From: Planctomycetota bacterium | Lineage (GTDB): Bacteria > Planctomycetota > UBA1135 > GCA-002686595 | Assembly (NCBI GenBank): GCA_016779205.1 | Contig: JADHOC010000012.1 | Location: 62,001 to 126,000, forward strand | DNA length: 64,000 nucleotides | Direction: 5' to 3' | In this document: positions 8,326 through 17,357 of the stretch, piece by piece | Layout: each line of letters opens with the position of its first letter | How positions within the stretch are numbered: the stretch's first letter is position 1 | Position numbers and translations under genes: made by a program | Notes under the pieces: generated by a model | Seen by the model: the letters and a program-made list of their open reading frames with translations, nothing else | Told to the model about the DNA's origin: nothing | Databases searched by the model: none

Positions 8326-8718
8326 TCACGGGTGGTGGAAGACCTCCTCGGCCGGGAGCCACTGCTCCCCCTCAGGCGTGCCCGGCAGGACCATCTGACA
8401 GGGCTCGGTCTCCTGCCACCAGCGACGGGTCTCCTCGTCCCCTGCGATCCGGCCCATGTCCGCCTCGAAGTCCTCCCCCACGTAGCGGAAGTGACTGAAG
8501 AGCAGCAGGCGTCCGTGCACCCTCGCCAGGTAGATGGAGTAGTCCCGGATGTTGGACCCGGTGATCCGGCGCAGCACGCCCTCCCACGGGTCCGCGTGGA
8601 GCGCCCGGTAGCGCCTCTCCATCTCAGGCCGAAGCTCGATCACGAGCCCTACCCGCCGGCCGGCAGCGGCCTCGCCCGCGGGGCCGTCGGAGCGGCCCGT
8701 TTGATCCCATTCGCTCAT
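8326..8718 (-). CDS. rhaM: L-rhamnose mutarotase
   Basis: A protein of 130 residues whose core matches the RhaM/RhaU family, which interconverts L-rhamnose anomers. Visible family features are YRALHADPWEGVL, SNIRDYSIYL, the FSHFRYVGEDFEADM stretch and RRWWQETEPCQ near the C-terminus. The chosen start is ATG at 8718; a frame reaching 8757 exists, but the -10-like TATCCT at 8730-8725 would then be inside the gene. An approximately 30-residue N-terminal extension rich in Gly/Ala is unusual for a family of about 105 residues. No other rhamnose genes are adjacent. Confidence 0.9.
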   Translation of the reverse strand: MSEWDQTGRSDGPAGEAAAGRRVGLVIELRPEMERRYRALHADPWEGVLRRITGSNIRDYSIYLARVHGRLLLFSHFRYVGEDFEADMGRIAGDEETRRWWQETEPCQMVLPGTPEGEQWLPAEEVFHHP

Positions 8719-8724
8719 GGCGCA

Positions 8725-8730
8725 AGGATA
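8725..8730 (-). promoter_or_regulatory. TATCCT element 6 bases before the mutarotase start
   Basis: The minus strand reads TATCCT, then TGCGCC, then ATG. At this distance a -10 hexamer would place the transcription start at or next to the start codon. It is one of the recurring TAnnCT elements in the window. Confidence 0.45.
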
Positions 8731-8846
8731 GGCGAGGCCAGGCTCTACGGCCGGCAAGACCGGGGGCCGCGTAGAGCCTCCTGGGGGGGCCCACTCTCTC
8801 CGGTCGATTGCCCTGGGTCGTGACGACTCGGCCCCAGGGAGCGGGC

Positions 8847-8852
8847 TACACT
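8847..8852 (+). promoter_or_regulatory. -10-like TACACT upstream of the TPR lipoprotein gene
   Basis: GGCTACACT lies 14 bases before the ATG at 8867. It resembles the other TAnnCT elements but would leave a short leader of about 7 bases. Confidence 0.35.
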
Positions 8853-8866
8853 CTCAACACCGACCG

Positions 8867-10273
8867 ATGCTCCCTGCCCAGCGAAACCTCCTCCCTTGCG
8901 CGGCCCTCATGCTGGCCGTGAGCTGCGGCCAACCAGGCCCGATCGACCCGGTACGCCCCCCGGCTGAGGTCTCGCTCGGCCCCCTGCTGCAGGACACCAT
9001 CGATCGCTACGTGGCCCAGGTCGAGGCACAGCCGGACAGCGCGGCGATGCATGGTCGCCTCGCCCTCCTCTACGAGGCAAACGAGCTCACCGCCGAGGCG
9101 GCCATGTGCTACGCGAACGCCCTCGCGCTCGACCCCGATGAACCGGTCTGGAACTACCGACTGGGCATCGCGAAGGTCAACCTGGGAGAGCTAGACGAGG
9201 GCACCTCTCGGCTCCTTGTCGCCTGCGACGAGATGGGCGACAGCGCCGCCGTCTTCCACCGTGCCGGCTACCTGTACCTGGATGCGGGCGACCTCGAGCA
9301 GGCGCTGGCGACCTTCCGAATCGCGGTGGCCCTGGCCTCCGACACCCGGGCCCCGCTGGCCGAGGCCAGCGTCGGGGAGACGCTCGTCGCGCTGGATCGT
9401 TCCCAGGAGGCGATCGAGCCCCTCGAGCACGCCCTCGAGGTCATCCCGAACCTGAAGCCAGCGCTCTACGCCTATGGCCTGGCCCTGCGGAGCCTCGGAC
9501 GAATCGACGAAGCCGAGAAGGCGCTCAACGAGGGACTCGGCGCCGGGCGCGCTCTGATCCCCCATGAGAGCGGTTCGGAGCTGACGAGCCTGAAGCTCGC
9601 CTACGCGGAACGCATCTCCTTCGCCGCCCAGCTCAGCAGCAGCGGGGATACCGGTCGAGGGATCCGGACCCTCAGAGAGCTCCTCGAGTACTACCCCGGT
9701 GACGAGGTCATCCTGTCCAACCTGGCGAGCATCCACCTGCAGCTCGAGGATTGGGAGAGCGCGCGACAGATCCTCACGGAGGTCTCCGAGTCGGGCAGCA
9801 GCCAGTTCGGTGTCTGGCTCAACCTCGCCACCGCAGAGGCTGGCCTCGGCAACCTGCCTGAGGCACGGAAGGCCATCGATCGGGCCGTTGCGCTCGCACC
9901 GGGCCAGGCACGCGGCCACCTCACCAGGGCCGAGATCTGCGCCAAGCAGCGGGACCTGGTCGCGGCCCGGGAGAGCGCGCTGGAGGCCGTGGAGCTGGAG
10001 CCCGAGGACGCACAGGCCTTCCTGATCCTGGCCGAGGCCAACACCCGGCTGGGTCAGCCGGCCGAGGCCTGCGCCGCGTTCGAGCGAGTGAACGCGTTGA
10101 ACGCGAAGTTCCTCCCCTCCCGCGTGAGCGCCGCATCGCTCTACCTCTCGGCCGGGCGGTTCCAGGACGCCGAGCGCTTGGTCATGGAGGCCGAGGCGAT
10201 CGCCCCTGGCCACGAGCGAGTCGTCCAGGTTCGCTCGCGGCTCGAGCAGCTCAGGCGAGGCGCAGGCCGATGA
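8867..10273 (+). CDS. TPR-repeat lipoprotein
   Basis: A 468-residue protein with an N-terminal signal ending LAVSCGQ, a plausible lipobox with Cys21 as lipidation site. The rest is a chain of tetratricopeptide repeats (for example SAAMHGRLALLYEANEL, then regularly spaced Ala/Leu/Gly helices up to the C-terminus). It is probably an exported, membrane-anchored scaffold. It is translationally coupled (ATGA overlap at 10270-10273) to the FG-GAP/ASPIC lipoprotein, a pairing common in planctomycetes, so the two likely act together outside the cytoplasm. Partners and cargo are unknown. Confidence 0.9.
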   Translation: MLPAQRNLLPCAALMLAVSCGQPGPIDPVRPPAEVSLGPLLQDTIDRYVAQVEAQPDSAAMHGRLALLYEANELTAEAAMCYANALALDPDEPVWNYRLGIAKVNLGELDEGTSRLLVACDEMGDSAAVFHRAGYLYLDAGDLEQALATFRIAVALASDTRAPLAEASVGETLVALDRSQEAIEPLEHALEVIPNLKPALYAYGLALRSLGRIDEAEKALNEGLGAGRALIPHESGSELTSLKLAYAERISFAAQLSSSGDTGRGIRTLRELLEYYPGDEVILSNLASIHLQLEDWESARQILTEVSESGSSQFGVWLNLATAEAGLGNLPEARKAIDRAVALAPGQARGHLTRAEICAKQRDLVAARESALEAVELEPEDAQAFLILAEANTRLGQPAEACAAFERVNALNAKFLPSRVSAASLYLSAGRFQDAERLVMEAEAIAPGHERVVQVRSRLEQLRRGAGR

Positions 10274-12009
10274 TCCACCCGGGGTCGACGTCGACCGGAC
10301 GCAACATCACGGGCCTTGGACCGCTGCTCCTGATCGCAGCGCTCTGCGCCTGCTCGGGTGGGTCCTCCGAGCCGGGCGCCGCCGGTGGCGCGAGCGACCA
10401 GATCTGGTTCGAGGACGTGACCGACGAGTCCGGCCTGAGCTTCGAGCACGTCGCCTATGGCGAACAAGAGTTCCTGATGCCGGAGGTCCTCGGGGCCGGT
10501 ATCGCGCTCATCGACTACGACGGCGACGGAGACCTCGACGTCTACTGCCTGCAGTCCGGTGACCCTGCCTCGAGTGGGGCTGAGGCGCAGGCCAATCGAC
10601 TGTTCCGGAATGACGGGTCAGGCCGGTTCGAGGACGTGACCGAGGCCAGCGGCGCCGGCCACCGAGGCAACGGGCGCGGCGCAGCGGTAGGAGACTACGA
10701 CCAGGATGGCGACCTCGACCTCTACATCACCAACCTCGGCCCCAACGCGCTCCTTCAGAACAACGGTGACGGGACGTTCACGGACGTGACCGAGGCCGCC
10801 GGGGTCGGGCACGCCGGGTGGGGAGCCAGCACAGCCTTCTTCGACGCCGACCGGGACGGCGACCTCGACCTGTTCATCACGAACTACGTCGTCTGGACCA
10901 AGGAATCGGACCTGCCCTGCACCGGTGTGGGCGGCAACCTGGACTACTGCAGCCCCAATAGCTACGACGCTCCGGCGAGGGATGTCTTCTACCTGAACGA
11001 GGGGGACGGCACCTTCCGCGACCGCTCCGACGAGGCGGGGATCCATGCGGCGTTCGGCAACGGCCTTGGTGTGGTCGTCGACGACTACGACGGAGACGGC
11101 TGGCAGGACATCTACGTCGCGAACGACGGGATGGCGAACCAGCTCTGGATCAATCGCCATGACGGGACCTTCGCCGACCGCTCGCTCCTCTCCGGATGCG
11201 CCGTCAACATGAATGGGGCCGCCGAGGCTGGGATGGGAGTCGCGGTGCTGGACCTCGAGAACGATGGGGACCCGGACCTTCTGATGACCCACCTGCGAAC
11301 GGAGAGCAACACGCTCTACGTCAATCGGCGGGGTACCTTCCGGGACCGCACGCTCAACGCGGGGCTACATGCGGACAGCCTCAAGTTCACGGGCTTCGGG
11401 CTCGGGATCGCCGACTTCGACCAGGACGGCTTGCTCGACCTCTATATCGGCAACGGCCGGGTCGCCCGCTGGACGATGTCATTCGATGCCAACGACCCCT
11501 ACGCCGAGCCGAACCAGCTGTTCCGGGGCCTCGGGAACGGCAGGTTCAAGGAGGCCAAGCCCCAGGGCGGTGTCCGCGACGCCTACTTGGGCTCGACCCG
11601 CGGGCTCGCGCTAGGGGACATCGACGGGGATGGGGACATCGACGTCGTCCTCTCCGAGAACGGTGCGCGGGCGCGCATCCTGCGCAACGTCGGCGCCCAG
11701 GGGAGCTGGGTCGGCTTCCGCGTGGTGACCCCCGAGGGGCAGCCGGTCCAGGACGTGATCGGCGCGCGGATCCGCGTGAGCTCGGGGGACGAGGTCCACT
11801 GGCGAACGGTCACCGGGGCCTACGGCTACTGCTCCGCGAACCAGATCCAGGCCCACTTCGGCCTCGGAGAGGCCTCGACCGTCGACTCGGTGACCGTCCA
11901 CTGGCCGGACGGTGGTGAGCCCGAGGTCTTCGGCCCGTTCGCCGCCGGCGCCACCCACGTCCTCGTCCGCGGACAGGGGACACCCCAGGCGCCCTCGGCG
12001 GTGAAGTAG
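10270..12009 (+). CDS. CRTAC1-like FG-GAP/ASPIC-UnbV lipoprotein
   Basis: A 579-residue exported protein with a signal peptide ending LCACSGG (lipobox, Cys about 28). From about residue 45 it carries repeated FG-GAP/VCBS calcium-binding blades, seen as DYDGDGDLD, DYDQDGDLDLY, DADRDGDLDLF, DYDGDGWQDIY, DQDGLLDLYIGNG and DIDGDGDID. The C-terminal 100 residues form an ASPIC/UnbV domain (VGFRVVTPEGQ, then GARIRV and HFGLGEAS). Such proteins form Ca-binding beta-propellers; their molecular role in planctomycetes is not established. It follows the TPR lipoprotein with a 4-base overlap. Confidence 0.93.
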   Translation: MIHPGSTSTGRNITGLGPLLLIAALCACSGGSSEPGAAGGASDQIWFEDVTDESGLSFEHVAYGEQEFLMPEVLGAGIALIDYDGDGDLDVYCLQSGDPASSGAEAQANRLFRNDGSGRFEDVTEASGAGHRGNGRGAAVGDYDQDGDLDLYITNLGPNALLQNNGDGTFTDVTEAAGVGHAGWGASTAFFDADRDGDLDLFITNYVVWTKESDLPCTGVGGNLDYCSPNSYDAPARDVFYLNEGDGTFRDRSDEAGIHAAFGNGLGVVVDDYDGDGWQDIYVANDGMANQLWINRHDGTFADRSLLSGCAVNMNGAAEAGMGVAVLDLENDGDPDLLMTHLRTESNTLYVNRRGTFRDRTLNAGLHADSLKFTGFGLGIADFDQDGLLDLYIGNGRVARWTMSFDANDPYAEPNQLFRGLGNGRFKEAKPQGGVRDAYLGSTRGLALGDIDGDGDIDVVLSENGARARILRNVGAQGSWVGFRVVTPEGQPVQDVIGARIRVSSGDEVHWRTVTGAYGYCSANQIQAHFGLGEASTVDSVTVHWPDGGEPEVFGPFAAGATHVLVRGQGTPQAPSAVK

Positions 12010-12048
12010 GCCGGGCCGAGGGTGCTCGTCGCCCGTGCGCCGCGTGGT

Positions 12049-13014
12049 TCAGCGGCGCCAAGACAGCAGCTGCGCGTGGCCGACCGCGCCGAGGATCCCG
12101 ACCCCGACGATGTAGAGCGCGTGGAACGCGAGCCCCGTGGCGACCGCGTGGCTCTCGGGGACGCCCACGGCCGCGAAGCCCCACGCCCAGCCCATGTCGA
12201 GCATCCCGAAGCCCAGGAAGCCGTTGATCGGCACGAGGCTCCCGAGGACAGCCAGGCTCGCCCCGAAGAGCAGGTCCGCCGCGGCGAGCCCCTCGAGCCC
12301 GACGCCCATGCCGAGCGCCGCGTACACCCCGAGCACGCAGGCCCAGACCGGCAGGCTCAGGAACGCCGCGGTCAGGACGGAGCGGCGCGGGAGGACCCGG
12401 AGCGCGTCTTCCACGCGGGTGAGGAACCGGCCGGAGCGTTCCCCGAGGGTGCGAGGCAGGGCCCGAACCGCGATCCCGCGCCCGGCCCGCACCAGGTGCT
12501 CGCCCCTCAGGATCACCACGCCCAGGACCGAGGCCGCCGCGAGGGCGAAGAGGCCGAGGGACTGGAGCCAGGGCAGCTGAGGGTGGTCCCCCGCGACCGC
12601 CATGGCCGAGCAGGCGACCCCGAGGACGAACAGCAGGGTCGAGAGGTCGAGCAGCCGCGACACCACCAGGCCGATGAGCCCGTGTTCGGCGCGGACCCCC
12701 ACGCGCGAGAGATGCAGCACGAGGCTCGCCTCCCCGACCTTCGCCGGCAGCACGTGGCTGTCGAGGATCCACGCGGCCGACGCCGCCGTGAGCCCGCGGA
12801 TCGAGACGTCGGCCCCCCCGGCCCCCCGGAGCAGGACCCGGAGCCGCACCGCCCGGAAGACGTAGATCAGCCCCTGGACCACGAACGCCAGGGCCACCAG
12901 GCGCAGGTCCGCCTCCGCGAGGGTCCCCAGGACATCCCCGGGATCGACCCCGCCCCAGGCGAAGAGCAGCGCCAGCGCGATGAGCGCGACGGCGAGGGAG
13001 AGGAGGACCTTCAC
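12049..13014 (-). CDS. UPF0104/lysylphosphatidylglycerol synthase TM-type membrane protein
   Basis: A 321-residue integral membrane protein with eight or so hydrophobic segments, beginning MKVLLSLAVALIALALLFAW. The pattern (an early GVDPGDVLGTLAEADLRLVALA, then FRAVRLRVLL, LPAKVGE, and VPINGFLGFGMLD near the end) fits the flippase-like LPG-synthase TM / UPF0104 family. Members are thought to move lipid or polyprenyl-linked molecules across the membrane. The start is GTG at 13014, nine bases after the stop of the VWA gene, so it is the last gene of a three-gene unit with the GT2 enzyme. Confidence 0.85.
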   Translation of the reverse strand: MKVLLSLAVALIALALLFAWGGVDPGDVLGTLAEADLRLVALAFVVQGLIYVFRAVRLRVLLRGAGGADVSIRGLTAASAAWILDSHVLPAKVGEASLVLHLSRVGVRAEHGLIGLVVSRLLDLSTLLFVLGVACSAMAVAGDHPQLPWLQSLGLFALAAASVLGVVILRGEHLVRAGRGIAVRALPRTLGERSGRFLTRVEDALRVLPRRSVLTAAFLSLPVWACVLGVYAALGMGVGLEGLAAADLLFGASLAVLGSLVPINGFLGFGMLDMGWAWGFAAVGVPESHAVATGLAFHALYIVGVGILGAVGHAQLLSWRR

Positions 13015-13023
13015 CCGCGGCGC

Positions 13024-15216
13024 TCAGTCGATGGAGACGTGGGTGCCGCCGCTGTCCTCGGCGAGCCACTCCAGCACCTGGAGGTCCGCGCCGAAGGCGA
13101 TGGTGTTGATCACCACGTTGCGGGTCGCGTTGCGCTCGGCGATGGCCTCGCGGATCAGCTGGGGGTCGATGATGTCCCCCACCGACGGCTCGCCGTCGGA
13201 GAGGATGAAGATGGTGTCCACGTCCGGGTCATCGAAGGCGAACTCGAGGCTCCCGTAGAGGTTGGTCCCGCCGGCGGCCCCGAGGCGGTCGATGTAGACC
13301 AGCGCGTCCTCCCTGGAGTAGTCGTCGGCGCCGACGACTCCCTCTTCCAGCCAGCTGTCCACGCCGCCCGAGAACGGCGCGATGTTGAACAGCGCGCCCG
13401 CGTCCAGGGATTGGATGGCCTGGGCCAGCTCCTCCTTGGCGACGTCGATCCTCGGCCGACCGAGCTCCCCCACGTACTCGGCGCGCATGGGCTCGTTCAT
13501 GGAGCCAGAGACGTCCAGGATGAAGAGCACCCGGTGGGACTCGATCCGGACGCCGAAGAAGGCCGCGCTCGAGATCTGGCGCAGCTTCCGCTCCTCGGTC
13601 GCCGCGACGATCGTCTCGAGCTCGGCCTCGGGCACGATCTCGATCTCGTCGGCAGGCGTGGACGCGAGCCAGCGCTCCCAGGAGCTCGGGCGAGCGCCGA
13701 AGGCCTGCCCGGTGAGCCGGAAGAGCGTCTCGCCGAACTCGATCGCCATGCGCCCCTGCTCCTGGGGCATCCTGGCGATGATCGGCGCGAGCACCGAGGC
13801 GTCTCGGCGGGACTCCAGGGCGCGGAGCGCGATCAGGCGGGTGGACCAGTTCTCGTCGGAGAGCTTCTCGATGTAGAGCTCGTCCATGTTCCGGCGGCCG
13901 AGCCGGGCGATCTCGGCGAGCGCAGCGTTGCGGATGTCGAGGTCCTCTGCGGCGGTGAGCCCCTTGAGGCGGACGACCCACTCGTTCTCCCCGTCGTAGA
14001 GCGCGGAGAGGCCCCGGAGCGCGGCGGCTCGGACCCCGTCGAGCTTGGTCTTCTCGAAGAGCTTCTCCAGGTCCTCGATCGACTCTCGGTCGCGGCGGGC
14101 GATGAGCGCATCCACCGTCGCCACCACGACCTCCTCCTGCTTGTCACGGAGGCCCTTGCGGATCCGCTTGAGCAGCTTGGGGTCGTTGACGTTGACCGTC
14201 GAGTGGAGCGCGAAGACCTTCTGCTGTGCCTTGCCCTTGCCGATCAGCTTGACGAGCTTCTTGTCCACGCCCTCGTCCTTCAGCTCCGCGAGCAGGCCCG
14301 CGAGGTGATTACGGAGGAACTCCGGGGTGGGCGCCTTGAGCGCCACGTCGATGAACTCGTCGGCCACGTCGACGCCCTGCTCGTCCAGCAGGATGTCGGC
14401 CGCCAGGGCGCGGTCGCGATAGGGGAAGTCCGGACGGCTGAAGATCGTCTCCGCGTAGTCGAGGGCCGACTTGTCCCCGCGGCGTGCCAGCTCCTCGAGG
14501 GCCGCCCGGCGGACGCCGCCGCTGCGGTCCCGCTCCACCGCGACCTGCAGCTCGTCGACCGTGAGGGACTCGATGATCGCCCCCATGGCCGTGGCCCGCA
14601 GCTGCGCCGTGGGCCAGATGATCTCCTTCTTCTGCTCCGTCTCCTCCTCCTCTCCGCGCCGGCGCCGGCCCTTCTTCTTCTTGGAGTCCGCGCCCCGGAG
14701 CTCCTCCTGGACGCTGCCCAGCGAGCGCTCGTAGATCTTGCGGTACCACCCGTCGCTGGAGTCGCCGCTCAGGCGGACGTGCAGCTCCATCGCCCGCTCG
14801 CGCACGCTGTCATCCGCGTTCGACTCCACGATGAGCGCCAGGAAGGAGGGGCCGTTCTGTACGCAGAGGCCGAGGCTCTCGAGGGCCGCGGTGCGGACCT
14901 CCAGGGAGCGCTCCCCCACGGCCACCTTCATGAGCTTGTCGAGCGCCGGCTGGAAGGACTCCTCGTGCTCGTCGAAGCGCTTGAGCTCGACGACCACCTC
15001 CCTCCGCCGATAGGCGCTCGCGAAGCGGTCGTAGGCCTCCAGCAGGGCCTCCATGGCCTCACGGGTCTCGAACTCCGCGAGCTGGCGCACCTCCCCGTCC
15101 TCGATCGCGTCCCGCTCCGCCAGGACCCGGTCCCGCAGCTCCTCGAAGGATTGGGCCGGGGCGAGGGGCGCGAGGGCCATGAGCCCGAGGGCAAGGAAGG
15201 CGGCGAGGAGTCTCAT
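13024..15216 (-). CDS. Exported HEAT-repeat / von Willebrand A domain protein
   Basis: A 730-residue protein with a signal peptide (residues 1-22, ending LAPAQS). The long middle section is a HEAT/ARM-like helical repeat array with conserved Ala-Leu-Arg helices. A basic/acidic insert (KKKKGRRRRGEEEE) sits near residue 165. The last 200 residues are a von Willebrand A domain with an intact MIDAS-type start (FILDVSGSMN), later DAGALFNIAPFSG and FILSDGEPS. It is coupled by ATGA to the GT2 gene. A metal-dependent adhesion or scaffold role is plausible but not shown. Confidence 0.9.
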   Translation of the reverse strand: MRLLAAFLALGLMALAPLAPAQSFEELRDRVLAERDAIEDGEVRQLAEFETREAMEALLEAYDRFASAYRRREVVVELKRFDEHEESFQPALDKLMKVAVGERSLEVRTAALESLGLCVQNGPSFLALIVESNADDSVRERAMELHVRLSGDSSDGWYRKIYERSLGSVQEELRGADSKKKKGRRRRGEEEETEQKKEIIWPTAQLRATAMGAIIESLTVDELQVAVERDRSGGVRRAALEELARRGDKSALDYAETIFSRPDFPYRDRALAADILLDEQGVDVADEFIDVALKAPTPEFLRNHLAGLLAELKDEGVDKKLVKLIGKGKAQQKVFALHSTVNVNDPKLLKRIRKGLRDKQEEVVVATVDALIARRDRESIEDLEKLFEKTKLDGVRAAALRGLSALYDGENEWVVRLKGLTAAEDLDIRNAALAEIARLGRRNMDELYIEKLSDENWSTRLIALRALESRRDASVLAPIIARMPQEQGRMAIEFGETLFRLTGQAFGARPSSWERWLASTPADEIEIVPEAELETIVAATEERKLRQISSAAFFGVRIESHRVLFILDVSGSMNEPMRAEYVGELGRPRIDVAKEELAQAIQSLDAGALFNIAPFSGGVDSWLEEGVVGADDYSREDALVYIDRLGAAGGTNLYGSLEFAFDDPDVDTIFILSDGEPSVGDIIDPQLIREAIAERNATRNVVINTIAFGADLQVLEWLAEDSGGTHVSID

Positions 15217-16136
15217 GAGCGGGGCGGGCCGCCGAGGCGAGACTTCTTGTCGATGAGGTCCGCCACGAGGCCGAGGGTGAGGGTCTGGACGAGCGCGACG
15301 AAGAGGAGCACGGTCTTGTCGCCGAGGTTGGGGCCGGTCTCTACAAGGAACAGGTCGTAGCCCAGCGAGGCGGTGAAGAGCACCGCCACGAGGGCCCCGA
15401 GGGGATAGAAGACCTTCAGCGGATTGAAGTAGACGACCGTCCGGATGATCAGCGCGAGGAAGCCCAGGGTGTCCCGCACGGGCCGGATCTTCGAGCTCCC
15501 CGCCCGCTGGGCGTAGTCGATGGACACGTAGTCCACCCGGTGCCCGTTGGTGAGCGACGCGAGGGTGATCGTGGTCGTGAAGCTGAACCCGTTGGGGAAG
15601 ATCGACTCGTAGCGCAGGCAGAGGTCCCGGCGGATCGCCCGCAGGCCGGAGTTCAGGTCGGGGATCGGCTCGCCGGCGAGGTAGGCGGCGATCCCGCGGA
15701 GGATCCGCTTCGCTGGCCGGCGCTGCCAGGGGATGTGCACGTCGGCGCCCGTGCGCGCACCCACCGCCATCTCGGCGCCGTCATCCACCCTCGCGAGCAG
15801 GTCGACGATCCGGTCCTCGGGGTAGGTCCCGTCCGCGTCGGTGATGACGATGATCGGGTGGGCCGCCGCCCGGATCCCCGTCTTGAGCGCAGCGCCGTAG
15901 CCCCGGTTGGCCCGGTGATTCAGCACCGTTAGCGAGTCGTAGGCCGGCTCGAGGCGCGCCAGGACCTCGCCCGTCCTGTCGCGGGACCCGTCGTTGACCA
16001 CGAGGATCTCGGTCGGCCGACCGAGGTCCAGCGCGGTGAGGCGCTCGACCACGCCCTCGATACCGTTCTCCTCGTCGAACGCGGGGACGACGACGGTGAC
16101 GCCGTGTGAATGTTGGGTGGCTTCCGGCTGCGACAT
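15213..16136 (-). CDS. Family 2 glycosyltransferase, polyprenyl-phosphate type
   Basis: A protein of 307 residues with a GT-A fold: VTVVVPAFDEENGI near the N-terminus, VVNDGSRDRTGEVL, and the metal-binding DADGTYPED. The C-terminus holds two predicted membrane segments (about residues 225-290). This layout matches the DPM1/GtrB group, which transfers a sugar from a nucleotide donor to polyprenyl phosphate. The start ATG at 16136 was preferred to a longer frame because it precedes MSQPEATQHSHG directly before the fold. It heads the operon with the VWA and UPF0104 proteins; a TACCCT hexamer lies 12 bases upstream. Confidence 0.9.
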   Translation of the reverse strand: MSQPEATQHSHGVTVVVPAFDEENGIEGVVERLTALDLGRPTEILVVNDGSRDRTGEVLARLEPAYDSLTVLNHRANRGYGAALKTGIRAAAHPIIVITDADGTYPEDRIVDLLARVDDGAEMAVGARTGADVHIPWQRRPAKRILRGIAAYLAGEPIPDLNSGLRAIRRDLCLRYESIFPNGFSFTTTITLASLTNGHRVDYVSIDYAQRAGSSKIRPVRDTLGFLALIIRTVVYFNPLKVFYPLGALVAVLFTASLGYDLFLVETGPNLGDKTVLLFVALVQTLTLGLVADLIDKKSRLGGPPRS

Positions 16137-16197
16137 GGGATCCCGCCAAGGGTAAGGGCCTATGCCCCCCGAGCCCAAGGGCAACGGCGATTCGACC

Positions 16198-17352
16198 TCA
16201 GGTCCCGTCGAAGAGCGGATCGCGTGCCGGAGCGAGACGCTCCGCCACCTTGCGCGCCATGCCCGTCAGGGCCAGATCCGCCGCCTCGGCGGGCGCGAAC
16301 CACGCCGCCGCCCCCTCGCCCTTCGTCGCGAGGCGGGCCGAGCGAACCCGGGCCCTGATGCGGTGGTGGGTGATCCCGTGGGACAGCGCGATCAGGTCAT
16401 GCTCTGGCTCCACGGCGGCCGAGAGTTCGGGGGCCAGCTCGTCGGGGAAGAGCCCGGACGAGGTGACCTCCACGGTCGGGAACTGCCACATGCCCCCCAT
16501 CAGCCCGCCGTCGGGCCGCTGCTCCAGGAGCCAGCGGCCACCCCGCTCGATGACGTAGATCTCGAGCTCGACCTCGGTGGAGGCCCGGCGGGGCTTGGGG
16601 CGCGGGATCCCCACCGCGTTCCCACGGGCGCGCGCGACGCAGGCGCTCGCCAGGGGGCACTCCTCGCACCGGGGGGCCCGCGGCGTGCAGACCAGCGCGC
16701 CGAGCTCCATGAGCGCCTGGTTCCAGACGCTGGGCGACACGGCCCCCTCCAGCCGCTCGATGAAGTGATCCGCCGCCGCCCAGCAGGCTCGACCGAGGGG
16801 ACCGGAGCCCCGGATCCCCTCCATCCCGAACAGCCGCGCGAAGACCCGCTCGACGTTGCCGTCCACCAGGGGCGCGGGCACGTCGTAGGCGATGGAGACC
16901 ACGGCCCCCGCGGTGTAGGGACCGACCCCCGGCAGGTCGAGGGCGGCGCCCAGGTCCTTCGGGAACACGCCGCCGTGCTCCTCGGCGATCACGCGCGCCG
17001 CCGCCTGGAGCGACCGCGCCCGGCGGTAGTAACCGAGGCCGGACCACGCCTCCAGCACGGCCTCCTCCTCGGCGGCCGCCAGGGCGGACGCGGTCGGGAA
17101 GCGCTCGAGGAAGCGCGGCCAGTACTCCTTCACGGTCTCCACCCGGGTCTGCTGGAGCATCGCCTCGCTCACCCAGATGGCGTAGGGGTCGCTCGTCCGC
17201 CGCCAGGGCAGGTCGCGCTTGTTGGACGCGTACCAGAGCGTCAACTCCCGTCGGATGGAGCGGGTGGCGAGGTCCGCGGGAGGATCAAAGGCGACCTCCG
17301 AGGCCCCGGCGCTCCCCTCGACCTGCTCCTCCTGTTCTCCCATCGGCGTCAC
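16198..17352 (-). CDS. mutY: A/G-specific adenine glycosylase MutY
   Basis: A protein of 384 residues that removes adenine mispaired with 8-oxoguanine. It shows the catalytic SEAMLQQTRVETV (Glu), the helix-hairpin-helix LPGVGPYTAGA with the downstream catalytic Asp (VDGNVERV), and an intact 4Fe-4S motif C-x6-C-x2-C-x5-C (CTPRAPRCEECPLASAC). The C-terminal NUDIX-like domain includes THHRI. The start is GTG at 17352 or ATG at 17343. It lies six bases beyond the serA stop and may be co-transcribed or use the TATTCT hexamer inside the end of serA. Confidence 0.96.
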   Translation of the reverse strand: MTPMGEQEEQVEGSAGASEVAFDPPADLATRSIRRELTLWYASNKRDLPWRRTSDPYAIWVSEAMLQQTRVETVKEYWPRFLERFPTASALAAAEEEAVLEAWSGLGYYRRARSLQAAARVIAEEHGGVFPKDLGAALDLPGVGPYTAGAVVSIAYDVPAPLVDGNVERVFARLFGMEGIRGSGPLGRACWAAADHFIERLEGAVSPSVWNQALMELGALVCTPRAPRCEECPLASACVARARGNAVGIPRPKPRRASTEVELEIYVIERGGRWLLEQRPDGGLMGGMWQFPTVEVTSSGLFPDELAPELSAAVEPEHDLIALSHGITHHRIRARVRSARLATKGEGAAAWFAPAEAADLALTGMARKVAERLAPARDPLFDGT

Positions 17353-17357
17353 GCCGC

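Noticed and set aside
12022-15360. 1112-codon open frame on the plus strand
   Set aside because: It is antisense to the well-supported flippase-like and VWA genes, is full of Arg/Pro/His/Gly and shows no domain; long antisense frames are expected at this GC content.
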